A stretch of DNA of 64,000 nt from Acidobacteriota bacterium (GCA_018269055.1 JAFDVI010000022.1:147078-211077), one strand, 5' to 3'; counted from the stretch's first letter, positions 29,984-39,736 are shown. The notes: generated by a model from the letters alone, not told the origin. Program-made: numbers and translations.

Positions 29984-32900
29984 TTATTTCCATTCGCCCT
30001 GAAGCTCAAACGCTGCCCAGTAATACGGCGACTGCCACTGTTTTTGTTTGAGCAGTTCAAGTTGTGCTGAACGCAAAGCTTCCGCCGGGCGTTGTCCCTT
30101 GGCCAGCATGGCTTCGTAAAAATGCTTCATCAGATCGGCGGTCGAACGGTCGTTGACGCTCCACAAGCTGACGGCCACGCGCGGAGCGCCCGCGTACATA
30201 AATCCGCGCGTCAGCCCGACAATTCCTTCTCCGCGAATTTCCTTGCCTAAGCCGGTCTGGCAGGCGCTGAGCACAACCAGTTCGGTTGCGGGCAATTTCA
30301 AATTGTAAATTTCCGGCGCCAGCAAATACCCGTTTTGCGGTTTGCCCTGTTCATTTACCAGCGACATCACCAATCCGGAAAGTTCCGGATTCAGACTGTT
30401 CAAAAAACCGTGCGTGGCGAAATGCAAAATTCTGTATTGACCAAGATCGTCGCTGGTCGCCGCTGCGCGATTGGCGGCAAAATCAAATACCGATTTGCCC
30501 GCATCGGCTTTGGTCAGCGAAAGAATCGTTTCGGCTTCTTTACGCGTGTTGGGCAATCGAGGAATGCGAAGCTCCTGGTCAGTCGCGCCCGAATCTTTGG
30601 CGGTTTTATAAAGCAAAATGCGGCTCGGTTCGCTTTCCACTGTTGCGGCAGATTTATCGCCTTTCTTTTCCGGTATGTTGGCAGCCTGATTTTCAGCAGC
30701 CTTGATCGGGACTATTTTGACGCGTTCGTCTTTGGCTTCAAAAACCGGGTCGGCGATGACCGCGACGGTTTTCGCCGCTTTCGCTTGATGAGCGGATTCG
30801 CTGCGCAATGCCGTCAACGTGGTTGCCGAAGGCAGAGAAACAATTTCATGGCGGCTGATCAAACGGCTATTGGATTGTGGATTTACTGGTAGCGCCGCAA
30901 AGGGAATGTATTGAAGCGCGCCGTCAGCAACGACGATCAGACGTTTGTTGCCAAGCAACGGCGCAGCGGGTGACAGAATCAGCCTACTTAAGGCGGCGGC
31001 GGCCTTCGGAATTTCGGCATCCGCGTCCGCAATACGATTCAGTTTTTGCTGGTTTGATTCGCGCGGGATGAATTGATTGCGCGCCGTCGCCGCGTCGTAA
31101 AAGCGTTTGGCGGCGGCTTCGATAATGGAGCGTTTTGGCAGCGTAAAGCTGCGGATAGAGTTTTGCCCCACGACCCATAGATAACTGCGCTCTTCGCCGA
31201 GCGAGTATTCCAGCAGCAGAGACCAGGGGTTTAGTGTCTGTTTTTGAATTTCCGGCAAGGTCAGCGATTGCGGCTGCGTCAGAGCGGCGTATCGCGGACT
31301 GCGACTGCGAATTTCTGCCTGCGTGGTTCGCAACTCTGCGTTGAGTTGTTCAATCTCTTTGCCAAGTTCGGCAACCTGTTCAGCCCTGGCGCGGCTGCCC
31401 AACAGGCGAATTTGCTCGGTGGTTTTTTCGTTGATCAGTTCCTGCAACTCCCGCTCGCGATCAACCAGCGCCGGATCAACTCCCTGGCGAATGTCTGCGT
31501 TGGATTCGGCCAGCAACTCGATCAACGAACGAGCGCGGGCGCGTTCGCTGACCTGCAAGGCTTCGCCGATCAACCCGCTTTTCGGAACGCGTTTGCCCAT
31601 GCGCATCAACACGTCAATGTACAGGTCATAGTAACGCTGCACAGAAGCTCTATAGTCCGCGCGCAATTCCGGGCTGGCCAGTTTGGAGCGCGCCGATTCG
31701 GCAATCTTGACCGTTTTTTCAATTTGCTCACGAGCTTGTTTCAGCCGGTTGCGGCTGCTTTCGATGCGAGCAATGCCATACCGGATTTTGGCTTCGCGCT
31801 GCGTGTCTCGGACTTTACGGGCAAGCTCCAGCGCTTGAGTGTGCGCTTTCAGGGCTTCTTCTTTTTCTCCCAATCCTTCATGCGCAAAGCCCTGGTTGTT
31901 CAAAACATACGCCTGGTATTGCACGTTGCCGGTCTGTTGCGTCAGCGGCAAGCTTTGATTCAGCGATTCAATCGCTTTTTTCCATTCGCCGGTCGCGTTG
32001 TAAACCAACCCCAGATTGTTCAGAACTGCCGATTCCAAAGCCGGATTTTTGGCTTCGCGACTGATGACCAGCGCTTGTTCTAACCTTTGAATCGCCTGCG
32101 GGTATTCTTGCGCCGACCAGTGCGCCAAGCCCATGTAATTCAGAGTTTGCGCCTCTGTGTTGCGGGCATTGGCCTCTTTGGCGATCTGTAGGGCTTGTTC
32201 ATAATTGGTGATGGCTTCGCGTTGTGCGCCCAGCACATCGAAAGCGCGTCCAATGTTATTCAGCGTGATGGCTTCACCCGGTTTATCTTTTGCCGCCCGG
32301 CGCAACGGCAGCGACTGGTTGTAATAATCGAGCGCTTTCTGCATTTCGCCAAGGTCGAAATTGACTGCTCCCAGGCTGTTCAAGGAAATGGCTTCGCCCG
32401 CGCGGTCTCCGATTTCGCGTCGAATAGAAAGCGCCTCTTCAAAGAATTTCAGGGCTTTGCGCTTTTCGCCCAACCGGCGATAGGTTTCTCCCAGCGAGTT
32501 CAACGCGGAACCTTCTCCGCGTTTATTGCGCAACGCGCGATACAGCGACAGAGTCTGTTCAAATGATACGAGCGCTTTGCGGAATTCTCCTGAGTTGTTC
32601 AGGTTCACGCCAATGCCGTTGAGTGTAGAAGCTTCGCGCTGCCGGTCCTTCGTTTCGCGCAGCAAGGGCAAAGCCTTGTTGAATGCTTCAATTGCCGATT
32701 GCGGATCGTTGAGTTGGGATTGAAGCAGTCCCAATTGAATCATCATTCCTGCGGCTTCCGATTTATCCTCGGCTTCAAGCCAAAGCTTGTAGGCATCTTC
32801 GTATTTGGGAACCGCTTTCTTCCGTTCGGCCGGAGCCTTCTGGTCGAAGAAAACATCTGCCTCGGCTGTGACTTTCTGAGCGGCAATCAGGCTGCGGTCT

Positions 32901-33325
32901 TTGGCCAAGGGGGCACGCAATGCCAGCAGGGTAACAATGTAGTTTCCGGCTTTCGCTTTTTCGTTCGCCAGTCGAATCTCCAAGCGATAAACACCCGCCG
33001 TTTCTGTGATGATTGAGACGGTCTCAGCGTCACCAATGGTTGACGTGTCATCAACGTCAGCCAGCGTTTTGCCGTCCGGCGCAATGAGTTTAGCGGCAAT
33101 GTCCGCGGCTTTTTGCTCGATTTGCAGTTGCAGAAATTGTCCCGCAGTGGCGTTGATGGTGTAGCTGTGCGATTGCGCCTGGCCAAAGGAAAGGCTTTTT
33201 TCAACGCTTTGGTTGAGAGCGAGCGGCTGCGGCTCCTGACCGAAAACTGGAAGCGCAGAAAACACTGCAACCGTCAGACTTTGCAAGATCACACGCAACA
33301 ATCGGTAGGGGAATTTGAAACACAT
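29984..33325 (-). CDS. Exported TPR-CHAT (caspase-like) protein
   Basis: The ATG at 33325 is chosen because AAAGGAG lies eight bases upstream and a signal peptide follows (LLRVILQSLTVAVFSALPVFG); an extension to 33373 is not supported. Length about 1113 residues. After a PPC-like beta domain (about 30-135) come ten or so Kinesin-light-chain-type TPRs (LNSLGETYRRLGEKRKALKF repeated), then a coiled coil (about 590-670). The C-terminal CHAT domain (about 770-1113) has the catalytic dyad His972 (HFATHGFL) and Cys1022 (LSACQTGLG). CHAT enzymes cleave proteins. TPRs probably recognise the substrate or partner. The neighbour is a DUF4384 protein. Confidence 0.92.
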   Translation of the reverse strand: MCFKFPYRLLRVILQSLTVAVFSALPVFGQEPQPLALNQSVEKSLSFGQAQSHSYTINATAGQFLQLQIEQKAADIAAKLIAPDGKTLADVDDTSTIGDAETVSIITETAGVYRLEIRLANEKAKAGNYIVTLLALRAPLAKDRSLIAAQKVTAEADVFFDQKAPAERKKAVPKYEDAYKLWLEAEDKSEAAGMMIQLGLLQSQLNDPQSAIEAFNKALPLLRETKDRQREASTLNGIGVNLNNSGEFRKALVSFEQTLSLYRALRNKRGEGSALNSLGETYRRLGEKRKALKFFEEALSIRREIGDRAGEAISLNSLGAVNFDLGEMQKALDYYNQSLPLRRAAKDKPGEAITLNNIGRAFDVLGAQREAITNYEQALQIAKEANARNTEAQTLNYMGLAHWSAQEYPQAIQRLEQALVISREAKNPALESAVLNNLGLVYNATGEWKKAIESLNQSLPLTQQTGNVQYQAYVLNNQGFAHEGLGEKEEALKAHTQALELARKVRDTQREAKIRYGIARIESSRNRLKQAREQIEKTVKIAESARSKLASPELRADYRASVQRYYDLYIDVLMRMGKRVPKSGLIGEALQVSERARARSLIELLAESNADIRQGVDPALVDRERELQELINEKTTEQIRLLGSRARAEQVAELGKEIEQLNAELRTTQAEIRSRSPRYAALTQPQSLTLPEIQKQTLNPWSLLLEYSLGEERSYLWVVGQNSIRSFTLPKRSIIEAAAKRFYDAATARNQFIPRESNQQKLNRIADADAEIPKAAAALSRLILSPAAPLLGNKRLIVVADGALQYIPFAALPVNPQSNSRLISRHEIVSLPSATTLTALRSESAHQAKAAKTVAVIADPVFEAKDERVKIVPIKAAENQAANIPEKKGDKSAATVESEPSRILLYKTAKDSGATDQELRIPRLPNTRKEAETILSLTKADAGKSVFDFAANRAAATSDDLGQYRILHFATHGFLNSLNPELSGLVMSLVNEQGKPQNGYLLAPEIYNLKLPATELVVLSACQTGLGKEIRGEGIVGLTRGFMYAGAPRVAVSLWSVNDRSTADLMKHFYEAMLAKGQRPAEALRSAQLELLKQKQWQSPYYWAAFELQGEWK

Positions 33326-33466
33326 GGCAAAAACTCCTTTGAGAATGGCCAGTTTGAAAACCTGCGAAGTCACAGATGATGCGCTGGGGTGAATTGGTTG
33401 GCAAGTGCAGGGTTGGAATGAAAGACAGAGAGAAGTCGTAGACCTCTCTCTGTTTTCGGGTGTTCT

Positions 33467-34915
33467 TTAGCAGGAAGGCGGAAAAACCGGGACCGTCAAG
33501 GTGACGGAACTCGCCAGCGTCAATTTGTGCAGGTTATGACCGCCATCAAAGGCATTGGCGACGGCGTTTGCGTTCCGGTTTTGATTGAGCGTTGCGCCGA
33601 TGAGGCCAATGTCGTTTTCACTCCAAATCTTCAGCCAGCCCGTGCGACCAGTCGGAATGAAATTTTCAAACCGTGGTGTTGTTCGCGGGAAGTTGTTGGT
33701 CAATTCGCCTCTAAGTTGGCATCCGCCTGTCACGCTGAAGCTGGCAGAATTTTCAGCGTCGTCGTAAAGAATGCCGAACAAAGCGCCGAGCGTGGCCGCG
33801 CCCGTTCCCAAATTTCCTCCAATTCGGTTGACGACCAGCAAGGTTGAGTTTCCGTCGGCTCTTGCCGGAATGCTCGATGACGCCAGCACGCGGGGCAGTC
33901 GGTTGTATCCCAAACCCGGCGTACCGTTGAAACTGATTGCTGCCGTGGAACTGTTTGGGTTGCAACCGGGAACCGGGCTGCCAAATTCTGCGGCGCAACT
34001 TTCCGCCGCCAGTTCAGCTTCACGGCGAGGCGACATCGTCATTTTGACGGACACGCTGCCAATCAAATAGTTAAAACTGACAGGACAGCCTGTGTTATTT
34101 CCGTCGGCTGTGCCAGCGGGACCATCAACAGCAAGGGCGACGATGTACCCCGTGATTCCAGGGTCAACATCCGACATCAGAAATGTAGCCGTCTGGTTCG
34201 GAGTCAAACACAAAAAGGCATCGGCGACAGAACACGTCGCACCATCAACGAAGAATAGATGCACCGCCACGCCCAATTGCGAATTGGTGTTGGTGATGTT
34301 GACGCGAGAATTGTTCTGTGGGTCATTGCTTGCCGCAGCCGAAGTGTAAAGCGCAAAAAACAGAGCCGATCCCGGTTTGTCGTCGCTGATTTGCGATCCC
34401 GGAGGATGGCATTGCCCCGGCCCCAATGTGGTTTGCAAAACGGAAATATTGACGGTTGCCGTGTTGTTAGTCAGGTTGGGATCAGACACCGTCACGGGGA
34501 CCCCCGGTGCAAACGTCACCGTCGCGGTATTAGCAGCGGTTGCCGGCTGGCACAAAAACGGACTATGAACTCTGAGCGTGATGGTGACGGTTGTTCGTGC
34601 GGGCAAATCTATGTTTTGACACGTGACGGTCGAACCGCTTGCGATGCAGGCTCCGGCAGGCGTGTTGGCGCTAACCAGCGACCAGCCTGCGGGCAAACTG
34701 TCCGTGACAGTCACCAGAACAGGAACCTGGTCATGCGGATTCGTGACGGCGATGGAATACGTCGCGTCAGAACCGGCGCTAACCGTTGTTGGGCCGGATT
34801 TAGTGATACTTAGATCAATGGGGGTATTTTGAGTTGCAGAGAAGACCTGCGGGCTGAATATCGCGGCCACGATAATTAAACACAACGCGCGAAAGAGTGT
34901 GTACGAGGTATTCAT
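33467..34915 (-). CDS. Secreted DUF11 protein with unnamed C-terminal module (paralogue of next gene)
   Basis: The ATG at 34915 is supported by AAGGAGG six bases upstream and a signal peptide (LFRALCLIIVAAIFSPQVFS). Length 482 residues. Residues about 30-155 form a DUF11 repeat (DLSITKSGPTTVSAGSDATY, VTVTDSLPAGWSLVSA). The rest, about 163-482, is a module with marked similarity to the end of the adjacent 1165-residue protein: VHLFFVDGATCSVADAFLCL, SPRREAELAAESCAAEFGSP, FDGGHNLH, and an identical last motif VPVFPPSC with a terminal Cys. It has eight or more Cys residues, suggesting disulphides. Function not known; a surface or secreted protein. Confidence 0.83.
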   Translation of the reverse strand: MNTSYTLFRALCLIIVAAIFSPQVFSATQNTPIDLSITKSGPTTVSAGSDATYSIAVTNPHDQVPVLVTVTDSLPAGWSLVSANTPAGACIASGSTVTCQNIDLPARTTVTITLRVHSPFLCQPATAANTATVTFAPGVPVTVSDPNLTNNTATVNISVLQTTLGPGQCHPPGSQISDDKPGSALFFALYTSAAASNDPQNNSRVNITNTNSQLGVAVHLFFVDGATCSVADAFLCLTPNQTATFLMSDVDPGITGYIVALAVDGPAGTADGNNTGCPVSFNYLIGSVSVKMTMSPRREAELAAESCAAEFGSPVPGCNPNSSTAAISFNGTPGLGYNRLPRVLASSSIPARADGNSTLLVVNRIGGNLGTGAATLGALFGILYDDAENSASFSVTGGCQLRGELTNNFPRTTPRFENFIPTGRTGWLKIWSENDIGLIGATLNQNRNANAVANAFDGGHNLHKLTLASSVTLTVPVFPPSC

Positions 34916-35084
34916 CAGAACCCTCCTTGGTCGGTGTGGACGGCCTGCTTCAGGACAGGCTCGAGTCGTCTTAACTATGGGGTAAAAGTTCGCTTGTAAC
35001 GAATGGCGTTGCAAACCAGGCGCTGAAACGCCGAACGGAGTGTACGGTGTTTCAGCAGGAGGGTCAAACAACGCTCTTCTCGAA

Positions 35085-35217
35085 CCCCAAAGGGCAATGG
35101 CATTGAATTAAGGTTCAGAGTTCACGCTTCAGCGTGTAGAAACTTTGTCACCACGCTGAAGCGTGAACTCTGAACATCACCGTGTATTGCTTAATTCAAT
35201 GCCATTGCCCCAAAGGG
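35085..35217. mobile_element. MITE-like element with terminal inverted and target-site direct repeats
   Basis: Part of the 302-base gap upstream of the DUF11 gene. A 113-base core (35095-35207) starts with CAATGGCATTGAATTAA and ends with its perfect inverted copy (17 bp). Inside is a second inverted pair with 24-bp perfect arms (35113-35136 and 35152-35175) containing CACGCTTCAGCGTG-type sequence. The core is flanked by the same 10 bases in direct orientation, CCCCAAAGGG (35085-35094 and 35208-35217), the footprint of an insertion. The right repeat touches the stop codon of the next gene. No transposase is coded inside. The remaining part of the gap (34916-35084) shows nothing recognisable. 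Confidence 0.65.
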
Positions 35218-38200
35218 TTAACAGGATGGCGGAAAGACTGGGACGGTAACGACAACCCGTTCATTCAATCTCAGTACGTGCAGGTTATGCCCTCCGTCGA
35301 ATGCGTTGGGCAAACTGTTTGTGTTGTCGTTGCGATTGATGATCGCTCCCATAATTGCCGCTCCATCCGCTGACCAGAGTTTCATCCATCCGCTGCGTCC
35401 GGCGGGAATTACTTGCTCAAACCGCGGAGCCGTGCGCGGAAAAGTGTTGGAAAGGATCGAACGGAACAGGCAGGCGCCAACGTTGAAACTGAAGCTGTAC
35501 GCGGTTTCGGCATCGTCATATAGAATGCCGAAGATATTACCGAGCGGTTTCAGCCCCGTTCCCCAGTTTCCATCAATTCGTGCCAGTATCAGCATCGTAT
35601 CGTTACCGTCGGCTCGGCTGGCGATATTGCTGGCCGCCAATACCAGCGGCAGTTTGTTGAATCCATTCGGCGAGCCGTCAAAAGGGATTTCGGCAATCGG
35701 ATTGTTAGGATCGCAACCCGGAAGCGGACTGCCGAATTCGGAAGCGCAGCTTTCCGAAGCCAGATCGGCTTCGCGGCGAGGTGAATTCGTCATTTTGATT
35801 TTGGCGCTGCCAATCAGGTAATTGAAGCTGATTGGGCAACCGGTGTTATGACCTCCGGCAGTTCCGGGCGGGCCGTCAACCGCCATCGCCATCATGTATC
35901 CCACGACGCCTGGGTCCATATCGGACATCAAAAAGCGCGTGGTTTGATTCGGCGTCAAACAAATAAAGGAATCCGCGACAGAACAGGTCGAACCGTCCAC
36001 AAAAAACAAATGCACGACAACGCCGAGTGATGGATGCACATTGGTCAAACTGACGGCAGTGTTGTTGCCGGGATCACCGCCCGGCCCGCCTGATGCGCCG
36101 GAAGCAAAGACGCCGCCGAATAAAACTGACCCTGGTTTACTGTCGCTGGGCGGTTGATGAGACATAATGCAATTGCCCGGCCCTAAATTTCCGATCTGAA
36201 CAGTGGTTGTGACCGTCGCCGAATTGTTGCCAGGAACAGGATCAGTCAGCGCTCCACTGATAGAGGCGGCGTTGACGGCGGATGTCGGTTGGCAAGTTTC
36301 GGGGACGTGCGCCTGAATACGGATCGTTGCTGAACTACCGGTGATCAGAGTTCCCAGACTGCAATTGACCTGATTCGTTCCAACGCCAGTACAGCTTCCC
36401 GCCGAGGTCGTGATGGATTCAACCGTGAAAGCGGCGGGCAGAGAATCGCTGACGACGGTGTTCGTACTGTCGGCGGGGCCATTGTTTGTAGCGGTCAGTG
36501 TGTAGATGACGCTGGTGTCCGGGAGAACAGCGGATGGCGTGCCGGAGGCAGTAATTGCCAAATCAGTTTGACCGCCAGCAGACGGCGAAACATTGACCGT
36601 AAAGCTTGCAGCGGTCATTACCATGCAATTGTCAGTGGAACGAATGGTGATGATGTGCATGCCAACCGGGGCCGCAGCCGTCAGCATGACAGCGCCGGTT
36701 GTCGGATTCACAGTAATGCCGCCCGTGTATGTTCCGGTGTTCAACAGTGTGATGTTAAACGTTCCATTGTCGGTTGGCACTGCGGCTGGATTGACCGTCA
36801 ATGAACCGCCAGCCGGAACCATTTGCGGACTGTTGTAGCTCAATGTGGGCGGCGTATTGGCTGTGACATTGACTGTCAACGTGGTATTGAGCACACCTCC
36901 GCTGCCGTCCAGAACCTGGATTCCGACGGAGTTTGCGCCAATCGCTGCGGAACAGTCCGTAGTCACGTTGGCGGAAATCATCCCGCCGTTGTTGGTGATG
37001 CCTGTGATGGTGATGCCGGGCACGTTGCTTACGGTGACCACAATGTTGCCGGGCGGCGTTTCCGCATCGTTGACTGTCGCGATGGTCGAAACCGTTCCGG
37101 GACTGCCTTGTTGGCGAGCGACGGCCATGGTTGTGGCTGTCGGCAGAGTATTCGCCAAACAAGCGGAAAATTCCGATGTGTCATTGGTCGTTTGATCGGT
37201 CGCAGTCATCGTGAAAATGTTTTTGCCTGTCTGGGCAGTGAAAGTGAACGTAAAATTCCCGGTATCTCCCGCGGCATTGGTTGTGACGGTGCGAGCGCCG
37301 AGAAAGACCTCGCCTTGCCCATTGCCCAAGGGATCGCAGGTGGTGCTGGCAAAGTATTCGACACGAAAAGTAGAGCTCGGAGTGCTATTGAGTGAGGCGG
37401 TAATGACATTGCCGCTGACAGAAATCAGAACGGGAAAGTTTTGCAAATTGTTCGGCCCCGTGTCGGGGTCGCCAGGATCGTTCGGCGTTACAAGGTCGTC
37501 GCTGAAGTTGATCCCCAGGTTCATGTTGCTGAAAATCGAATTGCCGAGGATTGCGTTGCCTACGCCATTGGGGCTAAAAACACCGGTTGCTCCGTTGAAC
37601 GCAATTGTATTGCCAGCGCCCGCCGCAATTCCACCAATTGCATTATTTGAAGCACCGCTAAGCCGCACGCCGTTTCGATCGTTCCTCAAAGCGGCTGTTC
37701 CGGAAATTGTTGTACCGATGAAATTACCTTGAACGATGTTGTTATTCGCGCTGGAAATGAGGATGCCATGCCCGGCATTTCCCGAAATGACATTCCGTGC
37801 GACAGCCGTTGTTCCGCCAATCGTGTTCCCTGTGGTCGTGTCAAGGCTGATACCATCACCGCCGTTGCCAAAATCCATCTGACCAGTGATATCCGTGCCA
37901 ATCAAATTTCCTTGAATCGCATTGTTTAGCCCCAAAATAACTGTAATTCCGCCGCCGCCATTTCCGGAGATGAGATTGCCCGCACCCGCTACTGTACCGC
38001 CAATAACGTTGTTGTTTCCTTGCGTGTCAATATGAATTCCGTCACCTGTGTTGGGTACAACGGCTGTTCCGGCAGCGTTGACGCCAATGCGACAGTCGGT
38101 CACGGTATCTCCGGGGACTTCACTCAGGTTAATTCCGTTTCCATTAAAACCATTGATTACTAACGAGCGGATTGTGCTGTTGCCGCCAATGACATTCAGA

Positions 38201-38715
38201 CCGTTTGAAGCGCCCGCCATGGAACCGTCGAGTTCGATTCGTGTCGAACCGCCGGTATTGCCCAGAATCATCACTGAATCATTGAGGTCTTGAAGCGGCG
38301 CAGCGATATGGATAGTCGGTGTGCCCGCGCCAAGCGCAAATTGGATCGTGTCCAGTCCCGATACTCCCGCCTGGCATTCCCCGACAGCCGCACCTGTGTT
38401 GGCGGCTTCAATTGCTTCACGCAAATCGCAGGTGCCGTTGCCCGCCAGCAGCGTGATGTCGGCGTTATCCGCTGTGCCCGTGACCGTAATTGTGTTGAAG
38501 CTGCCAATGGAATGACGCTCGACGCCGGATGCTTTGAACTGTTGGTCGGTTGCGGAGCGATCGTGCCGAAAGACGGTTCGAATTTTAGAAATCGCGATGG
38601 TGGAATAATGGCGTGCGAATCCTTGCGCTTTGGGAATGGATATTCCTGCGGTGATGATTGCCGGCAGACAAAGAATAAGAAAATGTGTACGCGTGTGTTT
38701 GTGCGATCGAGCCAT
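35218..38715 (-). CDS. Secreted right-handed beta-helix / DUF11 protein with unnamed C-terminal module
   Basis: 1165 residues. Signal peptide: HFLILCLPAIITAGISIPKA. Then a CSLREA-like segment (here GTCDLREAIEAAN, about 92-103), a right-handed beta-helix (about 150-410) with repeats such as NNAIQGNLIGTDITG and GNAGHGILISSANNNIVQG, and Ig-like or cadherin-like linkers with putative binding sites (about 500-710). A DUF11 repeat (about 718-835) precedes the C-terminal module (about 843-1165) shared with the next gene (VHLFFVDGSTCSVADSFICL; SPRREADLASESCASEFGSP; VPVFPPSC). Beta-helices often bind or cleave polysaccharides, but no catalytic triad was identified. The two genes probably arose by tandem duplication of the module. 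Confidence 0.85.
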   Translation of the reverse strand: MARSHKHTRTHFLILCLPAIITAGISIPKAQGFARHYSTIAISKIRTVFRHDRSATDQQFKASGVERHSIGSFNTITVTGTADNADITLLAGNGTCDLREAIEAANTGAAVGECQAGVSGLDTIQFALGAGTPTIHIAAPLQDLNDSVMILGNTGGSTRIELDGSMAGASNGLNVIGGNSTIRSLVINGFNGNGINLSEVPGDTVTDCRIGVNAAGTAVVPNTGDGIHIDTQGNNNVIGGTVAGAGNLISGNGGGGITVILGLNNAIQGNLIGTDITGQMDFGNGGDGISLDTTTGNTIGGTTAVARNVISGNAGHGILISSANNNIVQGNFIGTTISGTAALRNDRNGVRLSGASNNAIGGIAAGAGNTIAFNGATGVFSPNGVGNAILGNSIFSNMNLGINFSDDLVTPNDPGDPDTGPNNLQNFPVLISVSGNVITASLNSTPSSTFRVEYFASTTCDPLGNGQGEVFLGARTVTTNAAGDTGNFTFTFTAQTGKNIFTMTATDQTTNDTSEFSACLANTLPTATTMAVARQQGSPGTVSTIATVNDAETPPGNIVVTVSNVPGITITGITNNGGMISANVTTDCSAAIGANSVGIQVLDGSGGVLNTTLTVNVTANTPPTLSYNSPQMVPAGGSLTVNPAAVPTDNGTFNITLLNTGTYTGGITVNPTTGAVMLTAAAPVGMHIITIRSTDNCMVMTAASFTVNVSPSAGGQTDLAITASGTPSAVLPDTSVIYTLTATNNGPADSTNTVVSDSLPAAFTVESITTSAGSCTGVGTNQVNCSLGTLITGSSATIRIQAHVPETCQPTSAVNAASISGALTDPVPGNNSATVTTTVQIGNLGPGNCIMSHQPPSDSKPGSVLFGGVFASGASGGPGGDPGNNTAVSLTNVHPSLGVVVHLFFVDGSTCSVADSFICLTPNQTTRFLMSDMDPGVVGYMMAMAVDGPPGTAGGHNTGCPISFNYLIGSAKIKMTNSPRREADLASESCASEFGSPLPGCDPNNPIAEIPFDGSPNGFNKLPLVLAASNIASRADGNDTMLILARIDGNWGTGLKPLGNIFGILYDDAETAYSFSFNVGACLFRSILSNTFPRTAPRFEQVIPAGRSGWMKLWSADGAAIMGAIINRNDNTNSLPNAFDGGHNLHVLRLNERVVVTVPVFPPSC

Positions 38716-38922
38716 GTCTACACCTTTCCGTGGACCGGAATGATTTGGGGATTGGGAAATTGCCGTTACAACAATGAAGACGCTTCAGCGTGTGAGGTGA
38801 AGCAGGCGAAAAGCAGCATTACCTGTGATGCCGGACGGAGTTTATGAGGATTTAGGCGAAGGGTCAATTGCACATGACTGGTCGCGAACACCTTGGTGAG
38901 AACATAAAAAGTGCATTTGCTG

Positions 38923-38991
38923 TGATTGGCGATTGCTGACGTTTGGCAGAACGGAAGAGTTGAACTGAGTCGTTCAGCAAATCGCCAATCA
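38923..38991. repeat. Inverted repeat upstream of the beta-helix gene
   Basis: The left arm TGATTGGCGATTGCTGACG (38923-38941) is answered by CGTTCAGCAAATCGCCAATCA (38971-38991), complementary except for two extra bases. It lies just beyond the stop codon of the outer-membrane-barrel gene and could end its transcript. A separate CGCTTCAGCGTGT piece at 38781-38793 matches the inner arm of the MITE-like element. The rest of this 289-base gap is otherwise empty. Confidence 0.5.
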
Positions 38992-39004
38992 CCGTCCAAT
39001 GGCT

Positions 39005-39544
39005 TTACCGGAAGGCCAGGCCAAAGCGGAATCCGATGAAATGAGTGCTGGGAATTTCGGCAACGATATGGTCGCGAATTTCAAACCGCAATCCGACGCG
39101 TTCCTTGAACCAGTAATTCACTCCGCCTCCGAAGTGGCCTCCATTGGCGACGGAGTTTCGGAAAAACATCGTGTAACCGCCGTTGACGAAAGGTACAACT
39201 TTGCCGGATTGGCTGGCATTCAGGAAATGATAGTTCGCCCCAGCCGAAAAAACGCCGAAGCCCTCGCTAAAATTTTCTGTCGGCGCCAAGCCGCCGATTT
39301 CGCCCCCGACGCCAAACCCGCCTTTGATCAATCCTTCGCCGCCACCGCCAAAATGCAGCGTGGCGGTTCCAAAATCAGTATCGGTCGCGATTCCAGGCGC
39401 GACGAAAATATATCCGTAGCCGCGATGATCCGAACCGCTCCGTGCGGAAGATTTTGCCGAAGATGATGAAGTGGAGTTGTTCTGGGCAAACATCACACCT
39501 GGCATCGCTGCCAAAAGGAATAGAGCAAAAATTAAATTACGCAT
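39005..39544 (-). CDS. Outer-membrane beta-barrel protein
   Basis: The ATG at 39544 is supported by GGGAGG eight bases upstream and begins a signal peptide (MRNLIFALFLLAAMPGVMFA). 179 residues. After a Ser-rich linker, alternating hydrophobic and aromatic strands (GYIFVAPGIATDTDFGTATL, FSAGANYHFLN, FVNGGYTMFF, HFGGGVNYWFKERVGLRFEI) end with FIGFRFGLAFR, a C-terminal Phe-rich strand typical of outer-membrane barrels. It resembles acidobacterial small OMP-like proteins; transport or structural function is not assignable. Confidence 0.8.
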   Translation of the reverse strand: MRNLIFALFLLAAMPGVMFAQNNSTSSSSAKSSARSGSDHRGYGYIFVAPGIATDTDFGTATLHFGGGGEGLIKGGFGVGGEIGGLAPTENFSEGFGVFSAGANYHFLNASQSGKVVPFVNGGYTMFFRNSVANGGHFGGGVNYWFKERVGLRFEIRDHIVAEIPSTHFIGFRFGLAFR

Positions 39545-39620
39545 TGTGTTACCTCCCAAAAGTTGGTTTGTTTTTCTATTTCCAACTTTGCCCAGGGCAA
39601 GCCGAATGCCAGTGATGTAA

Positions 39621-39672
39621 AAACCGCCAAAGGCGTAACAGGCTTACAGTTATGCCTTTGGCGGTTTTTTTT
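39621..39672. terminator. Strong hairpin terminator
   Basis: The arms are 39621-39639 (AAACCGCCAAAGGCGTAAC) and 39649-39667, complementary except for one position, with a 9-base loop. A run of eight T follows on the plus strand (39665-39672), and the opposite strand also ends in a T-run (of five). It is downstream of the kinase gene on the minus strand, so it most likely ends the kinase transcript; the plus-strand T-run suggests a bidirectional terminator. Confidence 0.75.
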
Positions 39673-39736
39673 CGGTGAGCGAGATTTTTCGTGCAGTTGT
39701 CGGCTTTTTCCGACAATCGTTCGCCCCAGCGGAAAT

